Shown here in pieces: positions 1-7,061 of a stretch of 12,974 nucleotides of DNA. Position 1 is the first letter of the stretch. Every line of letters begins with the position of its first letter. Source of the stretch: Promethearchaeota archaeon. GTDB taxonomy: Archaea; Asgardarchaeota; Lokiarchaeia; Sigyniarchaeales; SOKP01. The stretch lies in the NCBI GenBank assembly GCA_030612905.1, contig JAUWNA010000022.1, forward strand, positions 1 to 12,974, read 5' to 3'. The position numbers and the translations under genes were made by a program. Under the pieces are notes generated by a model. The model saw nothing but the letters and a program-made list of their open reading frames with translations. It had not been told where the DNA came from and ran no database searches.

Positions 1-167
1 TATATTTATCTTATTAATCTTTTTATATATCTTATTATCCTTTATATTATTAAGATTTTCATTATGTAATTAGGTTACTCATATCTTCAGTATTTAGAAC
101 TAAAATGAATATTTAAAAAAAGAAAAAAGATTATAATTTTAAAAATTCCACAAAATAATAAAAAAAA

Positions 168-467
168 TTATTTTTTATACAACTCTATTGCCTCTGATCC
201 TTCTACTAAAGGTTCAATCTTGAATTGGTAACCTTCAAACGCAGCATACGCAGCAAATCGTTTAGCAATTCCTTTCATACCTTCATATAGTTTATCTTCA
301 GGAAGTTCATAAATATTATAGATTTTAACGTTATAATCTGGTCCTATCCATTGGTGTATTCGTTTCACGTAATCGGGGTATTTCGGAACTTTACCTGAAA
401 GATAAAATTTTAAAAATTCCTCAGCTTTATGATAAGGATATTTAACTTTAACCATTACATGTACCAT
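168..467 (-). CDS. Small alpha/beta protein of unknown function
   Basis: A 99-residue protein that I cannot assign to a named family. Its likely secondary structure is beta (residues 2-10, VHVMVKVKY), long alpha (12-42), beta (46-56), alpha (57-80), then a short strand. This is the order of a ferredoxin-like or dimeric alpha/beta-barrel fold. There is no signal peptide, membrane segment or Cys cluster. The ATG start is well supported because AGAGGTG lies 10 bases upstream (478-484). My impression, which I could not check, is that Lokiarchaeal genomes carry several short proteins of this kind starting with V-x-V-K-V-x-YP. It is transcribed away from alaS, with 261 bp between them. That it is a real gene is fairly certain; its function is unknown. 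Confidence 0.75.
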   Translation of the reverse strand: MVHVMVKVKYPYHKAEEFLKFYLSGKVPKYPDYVKRIHQWIGPDYNVKIYNIYELPEDKLYEGMKGIAKRFAAYAAFEGYQFKIEPLVEGSEAIELYKK

Positions 468-477
468 ATTGATTTCA

Positions 478-484
478 CACCTCT
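478..484 (-). promoter_or_regulatory. Ribosome binding site AGAGGTG
   Basis: The minus strand reads AGAGGTG, complementary to the archaeal 16S rRNA 3' end, 10 bases before the ATG of the 99-residue gene. It fixes that start codon. Confidence 0.7.
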
Positions 485-728
485 TTAATTTATCAAAACA
501 TTGGAAAAGTTTTGGATGTTTAATTATAATTTATTAATATAAAAAGCTTAACAATTTTGTATAAACTAAAGCAATATTTCTAAAATCGTTTTATTTTAGC
601 TTCATAAATGCTAAAATCACACTCTTCAAATTTGATGTTGTTTATTTAGAGCAAAAGATTTTAGGAAAACATTAATTGTATTAATTAATAATATCAGATG
701 TTCATCAACAACAAACCTTTGATTAAAA

Positions 729-3683
729 TTGTTATCCGATAAAGAGAAGAAACAGCTAAAAAGTGCTCGTACTGATAAAGAACTAAAGAAGATATTTAAA
801 ACGATCGCATCTAAGAAACCCGATGAATTTTTTCCAACCCAAGAACTTAGGAATTTAGGTTACATTAGAAAACATTGTGAATGTTGTAGTGCTTATTTCT
901 GGACAACCCGTAAGGACCGAAATGTATGCGGCGATCCTGCTTGTTCTGGCGGGTTTCAAGTTGCTGGAAAGCCACTAACGCATAAATTATCCTATATTGG
1001 TGTATGGAATAAATTTGTTGAAATTTTAGAACCAAGAGGATATAAACCAATAAAAAGATATCCATGCGTGGCAAGATGGAATCCTACATCAGAATTTACA
1101 ATAGCATCAATCTCAGCGTTCCAACCTTACGTAATCTCGGGTGAAGTTGAGCCTCCAGCGAAGAAACTAATTATACCTCAATTCTGTTTGAGATTTAATG
1201 ATATTGAGAATGTAGGAATCACAGGGTCTCATAATACCGGCTTCCAAATGCTAGGACAGCATTTTTTTGGAACCCCAGAAGAATGGAATCAAGGACAGCT
1301 TTTTATGGATATACACGACTTTATTTCCATAGGTGTAGGACTCTCAAAAGAAGAAATAACGATTCACGAAGATTCTTGGGCTGGTGGAGGTTCTTTCGGC
1401 TGTAGTCTTGAGTTTTTTAGTAGGGGCGTAGAATTATTCAATCAAGTCTATACAATGTTCGAACAAACTCCAGATGGACCTAGAGAATTAAGCCTAAAAG
1501 TTTTGGATATGGGGTTAGGTCAAGAACGCGTGGCATGGTTTTCACAAGGTACTCCAAACATCTATGAAGCCACATTTCCATATGTTTTATCAAAGTTAAG
1601 GGAGCTAACTGAAATTAATTTGGATTTTGATTTATACAATAAATTTTCAAAATACTCCGCATACTTAAATATCGACGAAGTAGACGATATGGATGCGGCA
1701 TGGGAGAGGGTAGCCAAGGATTTAGAAATCTCAGTAAAGGAATTAAGAGGGAAGATCATGCCCATGACTGCTATCTATTCAATTGCTGACCACGCGAGAA
1801 GTTTATTATTTGCTATAAACGATGGAAAACTCCCTTCTAACGTAGGAGGGGGGTATAATCTTAGAGTAATTTTTAGAAGGGCTATAAGTTTTATCGATAA
1901 ATTTAATTGGGACATAAATATCGCTGATGTTTGTAAATGGCACGCGGAAGAATTAAAAGAGTTGTTTCCGGAAGTTTCTGAGCATTTGGATGAAATTAGA
2001 GAAATTTTAAACGTAGAAAAAGACAAGTATTACAAAACAAAAAGAAAAGCCAGTAAAATTTTAGAAAAATTACTTTCTGAAGGAGATATCTCAACCGCGA
2101 CTTTAATTGAAATATACGATTCCAAAGGCATCAACCCTGAAATGGTTAAAGAAGCCGCGAAAAAGCTCGGTAGAACCATAAAGATCCCAGATAATTTTTA
2201 TAGTTTAGTAGTAGAAAGGCACGAAAAAGTAGAGCAAATTCACGCAACAGAGAAAGAATTTGAGTTAGATTTAAATGGTGTTCCAGAGACCGAGTCTCTT
2301 TACTATTACGATTATACTAATACTTCAAACAACGCAAAAGTCCTAAAAATTATTGATAACATGGTAATTCTTGATCGATCTGTTGCTTATCCTACTTCAG
2401 GAGGGCAATTACATGATGTTGGAACTATTAACGGTCAAAAATTTGATAATGTGTTTAAGCAAGGTAGCCATATCGTTCATGTTTTATCTGAAAAACCTAG
2501 TTTTAAAGAAGGAGACACCGTTAAGATCGAAGTAGATAAAGAATGGCGGACTCAACTCTCGCAACACCATACGGCAACTCATATCGTTAATGCTGCGGCC
2601 CGTCATATATTAGGAGACCATATTAACCAAGCAGGGGCGAAAAAAACGCTTAAAAGATCTCATTTAGATATAACTCACTTTGCTAAAGTTCCATATGACA
2701 AGTTAAAGGAAATAGAAAAAGAAGCAAATGAAATAGTAAACCAAGCAATCGATCTTAAACTTTCTTTTATGCCTCGCTCAGATGCGGAACAAAAATATGG
2801 AATGACGATCTACCAAGGAGGCGCAGTACCTGGCAAAAATATAAGACTCGTAGAGGTTCCAGGAGTAGATGTGGAAGCTTGTGGTGGAACGCATTTAAAT
2901 AATACGTCAGAAACTGGAAGAATTAAAATAACTAAATCCCAAAAGATTCAAGATGGAATAGTGAGATTGACCTTTACGGCAGGAAATGCGACAAAAGAAC
3001 TTGAGCAAGAAGAGACTCTAATTTTAAACCAATTGGAATCGCTATTTAACATTTCACGGGCTAAGATCGTTGGGAGAGTAGCTGAATTGTTAAACAAATG
3101 GAAAAACATAAATAAAGCTTTACAAACGGGAAAGGTTAATAAAAATGATATGTCTTTAGATTCAAACAACACCTTTGAAGGAGACATCTTGACGGAATTA
3201 GCTCAAATCCTAAACACAAAAAAAGATGATATTCCACTAAAAGTAAATAAGTTATTTAAAGAATGGAAAGAAGCTAAAACCAAAATGCAAGATGTAGAAA
3301 ACTTATTAAACGAAAGTTACGTGGAAGAACTTATAAATTCAGCGTTCTCATTTGAAAATTCTAAAATGGTTCTTAAATCCTTTGAAAATCTTTCCCAAAC
3401 AGATCTTAAAAATTTAAGCGTGAAAATTCTTCAGAAATCCGAGAAATTGGTTACTCTTTTCATCAATAAGACTGAAAAAGGAATTAATCTAATGGGAATG
3501 ATAGGGAAAAATCTTTTAGAAGAGATAAATTTCGACATGGGAAAATTTGTTCAGGAAATCGTTTCTAATTATGGTGGTAAGGGCGGTGGCAAAAAAGATT
3601 ATGGTCAAGGATTTATCGAAAATAAAGATTTAAGCGTCGAAGATCTAATTAAAAGCATAAAAGAGAAATTAGATATAAAATAA
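729..3683 (+). CDS. alaS: Alanyl-tRNA synthetase, archaeal type
   Basis: AlaRS charges tRNA-Ala with alanine in the cytoplasm and hydrolyses Ser- and Gly-tRNA-Ala in its editing domain. The 984 residues contain the whole archaeal architecture. An N-terminal Cys cluster (C50/C53, C67/C72) characteristic of archaeal AlaRS is followed by the class II catalytic core (about 85-390, including a CLRFNDIEN segment at 153-161). The editing domain has the metal-binding pairs H614-x3-H618 and C718-x3-H722 (CGGTH). The C-terminal domain carries a GGKGGGK motif at 949-955. No key residue looks lost. The start must be TTG at 729: an in-frame TGA sits at 720-722 and the first in-frame ATG is deep inside the catalytic core. 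No Shine-Dalgarno sequence is visible, so the mRNA may be leaderless or nearly so. It is monocistronic, with a hairpin plus T-tract just after the stop. Confidence 0.97.
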   Translation: MLSDKEKKQLKSARTDKELKKIFKTIASKKPDEFFPTQELRNLGYIRKHCECCSAYFWTTRKDRNVCGDPACSGGFQVAGKPLTHKLSYIGVWNKFVEILEPRGYKPIKRYPCVARWNPTSEFTIASISAFQPYVISGEVEPPAKKLIIPQFCLRFNDIENVGITGSHNTGFQMLGQHFFGTPEEWNQGQLFMDIHDFISIGVGLSKEEITIHEDSWAGGGSFGCSLEFFSRGVELFNQVYTMFEQTPDGPRELSLKVLDMGLGQERVAWFSQGTPNIYEATFPYVLSKLRELTEINLDFDLYNKFSKYSAYLNIDEVDDMDAAWERVAKDLEISVKELRGKIMPMTAIYSIADHARSLLFAINDGKLPSNVGGGYNLRVIFRRAISFIDKFNWDINIADVCKWHAEELKELFPEVSEHLDEIREILNVEKDKYYKTKRKASKILEKLLSEGDISTATLIEIYDSKGINPEMVKEAAKKLGRTIKIPDNFYSLVVERHEKVEQIHATEKEFELDLNGVPETESLYYYDYTNTSNNAKVLKIIDNMVILDRSVAYPTSGGQLHDVGTINGQKFDNVFKQGSHIVHVLSEKPSFKEGDTVKIEVDKEWRTQLSQHHTATHIVNAAARHILGDHINQAGAKKTLKRSHLDITHFAKVPYDKLKEIEKEANEIVNQAIDLKLSFMPRSDAEQKYGMTIYQGGAVPGKNIRLVEVPGVDVEACGGTHLNNTSETGRIKITKSQKIQDGIVRLTFTAGNATKELEQEETLILNQLESLFNISRAKIVGRVAELLNKWKNINKALQTGKVNKNDMSLDSNNTFEGDILTELAQILNTKKDDIPLKVNKLFKEWKEAKTKMQDVENLLNESYVEELINSAFSFENSKMVLKSFENLSQTDLKNLSVKILQKSEKLVTLFINKTEKGINLMGMIGKNLLEEINFDMGKFVQEIVSNYGGKGGGKKDYGQGFIENKDLSVEDLIKSIKEKLDIK

Positions 3684-3686
3684 ATT

Positions 3687-3712
3687 GGATACAGAATAAT
3701 ACTGTATTTTTT
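3687..3712 (+). terminator. Hairpin plus T6 terminator after alaS
   Basis: ATACAG (3689-3694) pairs with CTGTAT (3702-3707) around a 7-base loop. Two G-T wobbles can extend the stem. A run of six T follows at 3707-3712. It begins 4 bases after the alaS stop codon. Archaea often terminate on U-tracts alone, so the hairpin may be incidental. Confidence 0.5.
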
Positions 3713-3769
3713 GAACGATTGAATATATAGACAAACATCAAATTTTACAAAATCTGCTTTTTTCTGACT

Positions 3770-3780
3770 TAAACTTATAT
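3770..3780 (+). promoter_or_regulatory. Candidate BRE/TATA promoter for the small-ORF unit
   Basis: TAAACTTATAT resembles a purine-rich BRE followed by an archaeal TATA box. It ends 27 bases before the ATG at 3808. At the usual archaeal spacing, transcription would start about at that ATG, implying a leaderless mRNA. AT-rich sequence makes such matches common. Confidence 0.35.
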
Positions 3781-3807
3781 CTTTTATCTATATAGAATCT
3801 ATATACT

Positions 3808-4035
3808 ATGTCGAAATTGCTTATAATTGAATATATCCTTATTTTATTTAAGTTGAAGAAAAAAAATAATAATAAAATGTTTGAAGAGATTTTAATAGAT
3901 TTTAGAGAAGGAAAAGATGATAATTTAAGATGTAATAGCGATTTATCACAAACACCACTTGAGAAATCTATTGATTACATTCTTGATCTGATTAATCTAG
4001 ATGTAGTTAAAATCTTAAAATATAATAGAATTTAA
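3808..4035 (+). CDS. Hypothetical small protein (75 aa)
   Basis: I do not recognise this ORF. As drawn it has a hydrophobic start (LLIIEYILILF, residues 4-14), then a KKKNNNK stretch, then a more ordinary acidic/amphipathic part (residues 24-75, from MFEEILIDF). The internal ATG at 3877 would give a 52-residue protein lacking the low-complexity part and is a serious alternative start. There is one cysteine and no metal motif. The stop (4033-4035) directly abuts the ribosome binding site of the following zinc-ribbon gene, which argues that both are on one mRNA and that the ORF is translated. Coding status is moderately likely and the start is uncertain. Confidence 0.5.
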   Translation: MSKLLIIEYILILFKLKKKNNNKMFEEILIDFREGKDDNLRCNSDLSQTPLEKSIDYILDLINLDVVKILKYNRI

Positions 4036-4041
4036 AGGTGA
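4034..4041 (+). promoter_or_regulatory. Ribosome binding site AAAGGTGA
   Basis: AAAGGTGA lies 8 bases before the ATG at 4050 and overlaps the stop of the preceding ORF. It is one of the best matches in the window to the archaeal anti-Shine-Dalgarno and marks the 53-codon ORF as a translated gene. Confidence 0.65.
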
Positions 4042-4049
4042 AATTTAAT

Positions 4050-4211
4050 ATGAAAATAATTTTTAAAGAGTTTTATTGTCCAGAATGCGGACAATTAAGA
4101 TGGCTTAAAATTAAAAATATTTGTGTCGATTGTAGAGATAAACAGATACTTAACGAGATATCTCAAATTCGAAAAGTTGATAATATTTTTAATAGAGAAG
4201 TATATGTGTAA
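4050..4211 (+). CDS. Zinc-ribbon-like micro-protein (53 aa, two CxxC)
   Basis: A 53-residue ORF begins MKIIFKEFYCPEC and ends EVYV. It has C10-P-E-C13 and C25-V-D-C28, a four-cysteine arrangement with an 11-residue spacer. This is typical of a single zinc ribbon or rubredoxin-like knuckle that folds around one Zn(II). The C-terminal half (29-53) is probably helical. A strong ribosome binding site 8 bases upstream and the tight linkage to the preceding ORF support expression. Such stand-alone ribbons often bind nucleic acid or a protein partner, but nothing here shows which. A T11 tract follows 29 bases after the stop. I do not recognise a named family. Confidence 0.65.
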   Translation: MKIIFKEFYCPECGQLRWLKIKNICVDCRDKQILNEISQIRKVDNIFNREVYV

Positions 4212-4240
4212 AAAAAGTACATAAGTATGAATAAGTACAA

Positions 4241-4251
4241 TTTTTTTTTTT
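4241..4251 (+). terminator. T11 tract, likely archaeal U-tract terminator
   Basis: Eleven consecutive T residues occur 29 bases after the micro-protein stop and before the candidate promoter of the phosphoesterase gene. No convincing stem precedes them. Archaeal RNA polymerase can terminate on such U-tracts. Confidence 0.5.
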
Positions 4252-4282
4252 AATATAATTTAAAATTTAATGTGCATTAAGA

Positions 4283-4290
4283 TTATATAA
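4283..4290 (+). promoter_or_regulatory. Candidate TATA box for phosphoesterase-Nudix operon
   Basis: TTATATAA is close to the archaeal TATA consensus and ends 32 bases before the ATG at 4323. It would place the transcript start a few bases upstream of the gene. No Shine-Dalgarno is visible before this ATG, consistent with a very short leader. Confidence 0.4.
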
Positions 4291-4322
4291 AAATAATCTA
4301 AAGTAAGAGTTGTTATGTTAAT

Positions 4323-5129
4323 ATGGTGAATCTCATACACATTAGCGATTTGCACTATGGTTCCGAGTTTGTGCCCGAATATATGGAAAATATAATTAAA
4401 TACATTGAAGATACATCGCCTGATGCTGTTATTTGTACTGGAGATCTTATTCATAAAGGAAGGATTTCCCAATTTAGAGGGGTATTACCTTATCTGAAAA
4501 GAATTCGAGAACACACAAGGTTCATAGCAGTACCCGGAAACCACGATGTAAAGAATAGCGGAATAATCTTTTTTGAAAAATTAATTGGTCCTAGAAGATC
4601 AAGATTAATCATTGACGATAAAGACACTATAATCGTTGGAATCTGCACTGCTAGAGACGATGTCGCTCATGGATTGTGCGGAGATGAGCAGTTGGATTGG
4701 TGTGGCAGGCAATTCGATAAAAATTTAGAGAATAGAGTATTAGCACTTCATCATCATTTAATCCCTGTTCCTTTATCTGGGCAAAAATTCACAACTGTGA
4801 GAGATGCAGGGGAATTACTTGAATTTACTCAACTTTTTGAGCTTGATTTAGTATTAATGGGACATAGGCATGTCCCCCACGCTTATGTAATTGGTCCAAC
4901 GACTTTTCTTTATTGTGGTACTTCCACTTCTAAAAAAATCCGAGCTGATGATAGTCCTAGCTTTAACCATATTTTTCTAGACGAAGGCAATATAGAAGTT
5001 CATATGGTAAATTCTACAAATCTCGAAAGAATTCTACTTTTAGAACGAAAAGCAAGTCGGACTAAATTTGTCAGACCACGTCGAACGCGTATCGAACATT
5101 TATTAAGCTCTTCCGTATGGGATGATTAA
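4323..5129 (+). CDS. Calcineurin-like metallophosphoesterase (CpdA/Icc-like)
   Basis: A cytosolic two-metal phosphoesterase of 268 residues, the usual size for the class III cyclic nucleotide phosphodiesterase (CpdA/Icc) group. The full set of metal ligand motifs is visible: D9-x-H11 (SDLH), G40-D41, G72-N73-H74-D75, the LHHH block at 142-145 and G180-H-R-H183. The fold family is therefore secure. The substrate is not: cyclic nucleotides, other phosphodiesters and nucleotides are all possible. The C-terminus after residue 240 is unusually basic (several Arg/Lys between 242 and 256) and could contact nucleic acid or a partner. The Nudix gene begins 2 bases after the stop, so the two are almost certainly cotranscribed. 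ATG at 4323 places the first catalytic Asp at residue 9, as expected for the family. Confidence 0.92.
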   Translation: MVNLIHISDLHYGSEFVPEYMENIIKYIEDTSPDAVICTGDLIHKGRISQFRGVLPYLKRIREHTRFIAVPGNHDVKNSGIIFFEKLIGPRRSRLIIDDKDTIIVGICTARDDVAHGLCGDEQLDWCGRQFDKNLENRVLALHHHLIPVPLSGQKFTTVRDAGELLEFTQLFELDLVLMGHRHVPHAYVIGPTTFLYCGTSTSKKIRADDSPSFNHIFLDEGNIEVHMVNSTNLERILLLERKASRTKFVRPRRTRIEHLLSSSVWDD

Positions 5130-5131
5130 CT

Positions 5132-5551
5132 ATGCCAAAACCATTAACTCCATTACTAACAGTTGACGCCGTTATATTATTTCAGCAAAATTCAATTGTT
5201 TTAATTCGTAGAAAAAATCCCCCTTTTAAAGGTGAACTGGCTTTACCGGGAGGGTTCGTTGACATAGGCGAGACTATAGAAAATGCGTGCATTAGAGAAA
5301 CTTATGAAGAAACAAACATTAATGTAAAATTAATTAAACTTATAGGTGTATTTTCCGATCCAAGCAGAGACCCAAGAGGCCATACTGTGTCAATAGGTTT
5401 CTTGTGTGAACCTTTATCGAAAACTGAGAAACCGTTGGCAAAAGACGATGCTCAATCTTTAGAAATTGTTCCGATATCAAAATTAGCATCCTTAAAACTA
5501 GCGTTTGATCACTTAGACATAATAAAAACATCTGGAATTTTAAAAAAGTAG
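5132..5551 (+). CDS. Nudix hydrolase, ADP-ribose pyrophosphatase-like
   Basis: This 139-residue protein hydrolyses a nucleoside diphosphate linked to another group. The Nudix box runs from G41 to I63: G41-x5-E47-x7-R55-E56-x2-E59-E60-x-N62-I63. The catalytic REx2EE core is intact; only the usual Gly near its end is Asn. The segment SDPSRDPRGH (75-84) after the box is typical of ADP-ribose pyrophosphatases, so ADP-ribose to AMP plus ribose-5-phosphate is the best guess. An 8-oxo-dGTP or related activity cannot be excluded. It starts 2 bases after the phosphoesterase stop, with a purine-rich GGGATGATT just before. Its stop lies 4 bp from the stop of the convergent GTPase gene. Confidence 0.9.
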   Translation: MPKPLTPLLTVDAVILFQQNSIVLIRRKNPPFKGELALPGGFVDIGETIENACIRETYEETNINVKLIKLIGVFSDPSRDPRGHTVSIGFLCEPLSKTEKPLAKDDAQSLEIVPISKLASLKLAFDHLDIIKTSGILKK

Positions 5552-5555
5552 AGAA

Positions 5556-6350
5556 TTATACCTGTTGTTCTCCAAAAAATTCTTTAAAACAGGCGCAACA
5601 AGGAATTCCAATCGAAATTTTATTAGAATGTTCAATATTAATATTTTCTAAATTATTAATTAGCCTTAGTAAGTTCTCTCTCAATCTTATTGTAACGGGA
5701 TTATGTTTGTTATAATAGACATTTCTCAAATCTCTGTTACTATGATTTTTCTTCTTACAAATAGGACATCGTTCAAACAATTTTTCTATCAATTTAAACT
5801 TTTTATCGTCGGAATCTTGGAGAATATAAAAATGATTAAGAGGATTATTTAAATCTATTTTTTGAACTATTTCTCTAAAAATTTCTTCTTTTTTTTCATC
5901 ATTATCATAAGTAGATGTAAAAAAAGCGCATTCAAGACCTTCTCTCGCAATTAAATCGTTAATTTCTTCATCTGTAACTTCTCTCTTTTCTAAGTCTGCT
6001 TTTGTTCCAATTAAAATTATAGGAATCTCTCCCGCACTCTCTCGAAAAAGGGTTATCCATCTATTTAAATCTAAAAAAGAATTTTTATCAGATAAATCAA
6101 AACATATTAATCCCGTATAAGCACCTCGACAAAACACAGGGAAAAGGAATCTGAATCTTTCTCGATCTTTTAAATCCCAGACAAGAAATTTATATAAATC
6201 CCCATTGTTGGCGTAACAATTTACAGACTCAAATGAAACGCCAATCGGAGGTTCCGCTTTTTGATGCCTATTTATGAAATTTATGAACGAGCTCTTGCCT
6301 GAATTTTGAGCCCCTCCTAAAATTAATTTTAACTTATACAACTTTGGCAT
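5556..6350 (-). CDS. Ras/Rab-like small GTPase with C-terminal Cys-pair domain
   Basis: A 264-residue P-loop GTPase of the Ras superfamily, of the kind expanded in Asgard archaea. The P-loop is G13-A-Q-N-S-G18-K19-S20. Switch I is PPIGVSFES (34-42), resembling the Rab TIGVDF block but with Pro in place of the Mg-binding Thr. The Walker B/switch II segment is W58-D59-L-K-D62-R63-E-R-F, so the DxxG Gly and catalytic Gln of WDTAGQERF are replaced. G4 is intact (T116-K117-A-D119) and G5 is weak (TST, 145-147). Residues 165-264 are an extension with C195-P-I-C198 and C251-C252-A-C254, probably a zinc-binding module with a helical insert. There is no prenylation motif. An in-frame GTG at 6365 exists, but ATG at 6350 is preferred: GTGAGGGA precedes it at good spacing and the resulting N-terminus has normal Ras length. 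It likely binds nucleotide but hydrolyses GTP poorly. It is downstream of, and probably cotranscribed with, the VOC gene. Confidence 0.9.
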   Translation of the reverse strand: MPKLYKLKLILGGAQNSGKSSFINFINRHQKAEPPIGVSFESVNCYANNGDLYKFLVWDLKDRERFRFLFPVFCRGAYTGLICFDLSDKNSFLDLNRWITLFRESAGEIPIILIGTKADLEKREVTDEEINDLIAREGLECAFFTSTYDNDEKKEEIFREIVQKIDLNNPLNHFYILQDSDDKKFKLIEKLFERCPICKKKNHSNRDLRNVYYNKHNPVTIRLRENLLRLINNLENINIEHSNKISIGIPCCACFKEFFGEQQV

Positions 6351-6357
6351 TAAAAGT

Positions 6358-6365
6358 TCCCTCAC
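6358..6365 (-). promoter_or_regulatory. Ribosome binding site GTGAGGGA deciding the GTPase start
   Basis: GTGAGGGA lies 7 bases before the ATG at 6350. The GTG could itself be read as an in-frame start, but as a ribosome binding site it favours the downstream ATG. Confidence 0.5.
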
Positions 6366-6432
6366 TTATTATATCAGAATGTTAAAAACACTCCTTGTTT
6401 TAAATACCAATCCACTCTAAAAAATTTTGTTA

Positions 6433-6813
6433 CTATTTAATCTCATATAAATTGCCAAATTTATCTTTTAAAAATAAGTAAAAAACATCGCTGTCCCTTC
6501 TCGGCACTTTAATTACTTCGTAATTCATTTGTCTTGCTGTATCTATTAGTTTAGCTCTATCCTCTATTACTAAACACATATGGGTGAATTTATCTAAGAC
6601 TTTGCTTTTATCGCCAGTAATAAATACTTCAACACTTACCTCCTCGGTGCCATACCTGATGACCTTATGTTCCTTTTTGATTTTGAAGAATTGTTCCATT
6701 AGGTCGCTTGATACTACGAAAGATCTCAACTTTTTCAATCCCAATAATTTGATAAAAAAATTATCGCTATCTTCTTCAGAATTTGAAGAAACAGCCAAGT
6801 GTTCAATTTTCAA
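6433..6813 (-). CDS. VOC-fold (glyoxalase/epimerase-like) protein
   Basis: A 126-residue vicinal oxygen chelate protein made of two beta-alpha-beta-beta-beta units. The start KIEHLAV carries the first metal ligand H5. E62, H78 (FTHMCLVIED) and E124 (the end GNLYEIK) complete an H/E/H/E set like that of glyoxalase I and methylmalonyl-CoA epimerase. A divalent-metal lyase or epimerase is therefore plausible, but the sequence does not decide the substrate. The start codon is TTG at 6813, with AAGGCGAT 7 bases upstream (6821-6828) and the first strand beginning at once, as usual for VOC proteins. The GTPase gene follows 82 bp downstream on the same strand without an obvious terminator, suggesting one transcript. 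Confidence 0.82.
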   Translation of the reverse strand: MKIEHLAVSSNSEEDSDNFFIKLLGLKKLRSFVVSSDLMEQFFKIKKEHKVIRYGTEEVSVEVFITGDKSKVLDKFTHMCLVIEDRAKLIDTARQMNYEVIKVPRRDSDVFYLFLKDKFGNLYEIK

Positions 6814-6858
6814 CCTATAAATCGCCTTTACTCTTTTATTTTTTTAGAAATAACTTCA

Positions 6859-6866
6859 ATATATAA
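6859..6866 (-). promoter_or_regulatory. Candidate TATA box for VOC-GTPase unit
   Basis: The minus strand reads TTATATAT about 46 bases before the TTG start. A transcript starting about 25 bases downstream would have a short leader that still includes the AAGGCGAT ribosome binding site. Confidence 0.35.
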
Positions 6867-7061
6867 TAAATAAGATAAATACAATTAAAAAAATTAGATT
6901 TTTTTCTAATAACAATCAATTCTTATTAATTAGAGTAAATTATACTTCAACACCCAATTATTAACATATTACTTTTTTTAAATGAAACTTTAATAATTTT
7001 TAGAGTTTAATACTTATTAATTTTAAAAAAATTTGATGCTCTAATATTAAGGGATTCTTGG

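Noticed and set aside
1..60. Imperfect tandem repeat of about 24 bases sharing TATCTTATTA and CTTT at the left end
   Set aside because: Two degenerate copies made almost wholly of A and T. This is expected low-complexity drift in an AT-rich intergenic region.
4323..6813. Phosphoesterase, Nudix, GTPase and VOC genes considered together as a novel signalling or defence island
   Set aside because: The two pairs are convergent, so not one operon, and none carries a defence-type effector, sensor or mobile element signature. Each is explicable as ordinary metabolism or regulation.
6814..7061. AT-rich 248-bp divergent intergenic region examined for tRNA or another RNA gene
   Set aside because: No cloverleaf, GC-rich stem or conserved tRNA box was found. 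It holds only promoter-like AT tracts.
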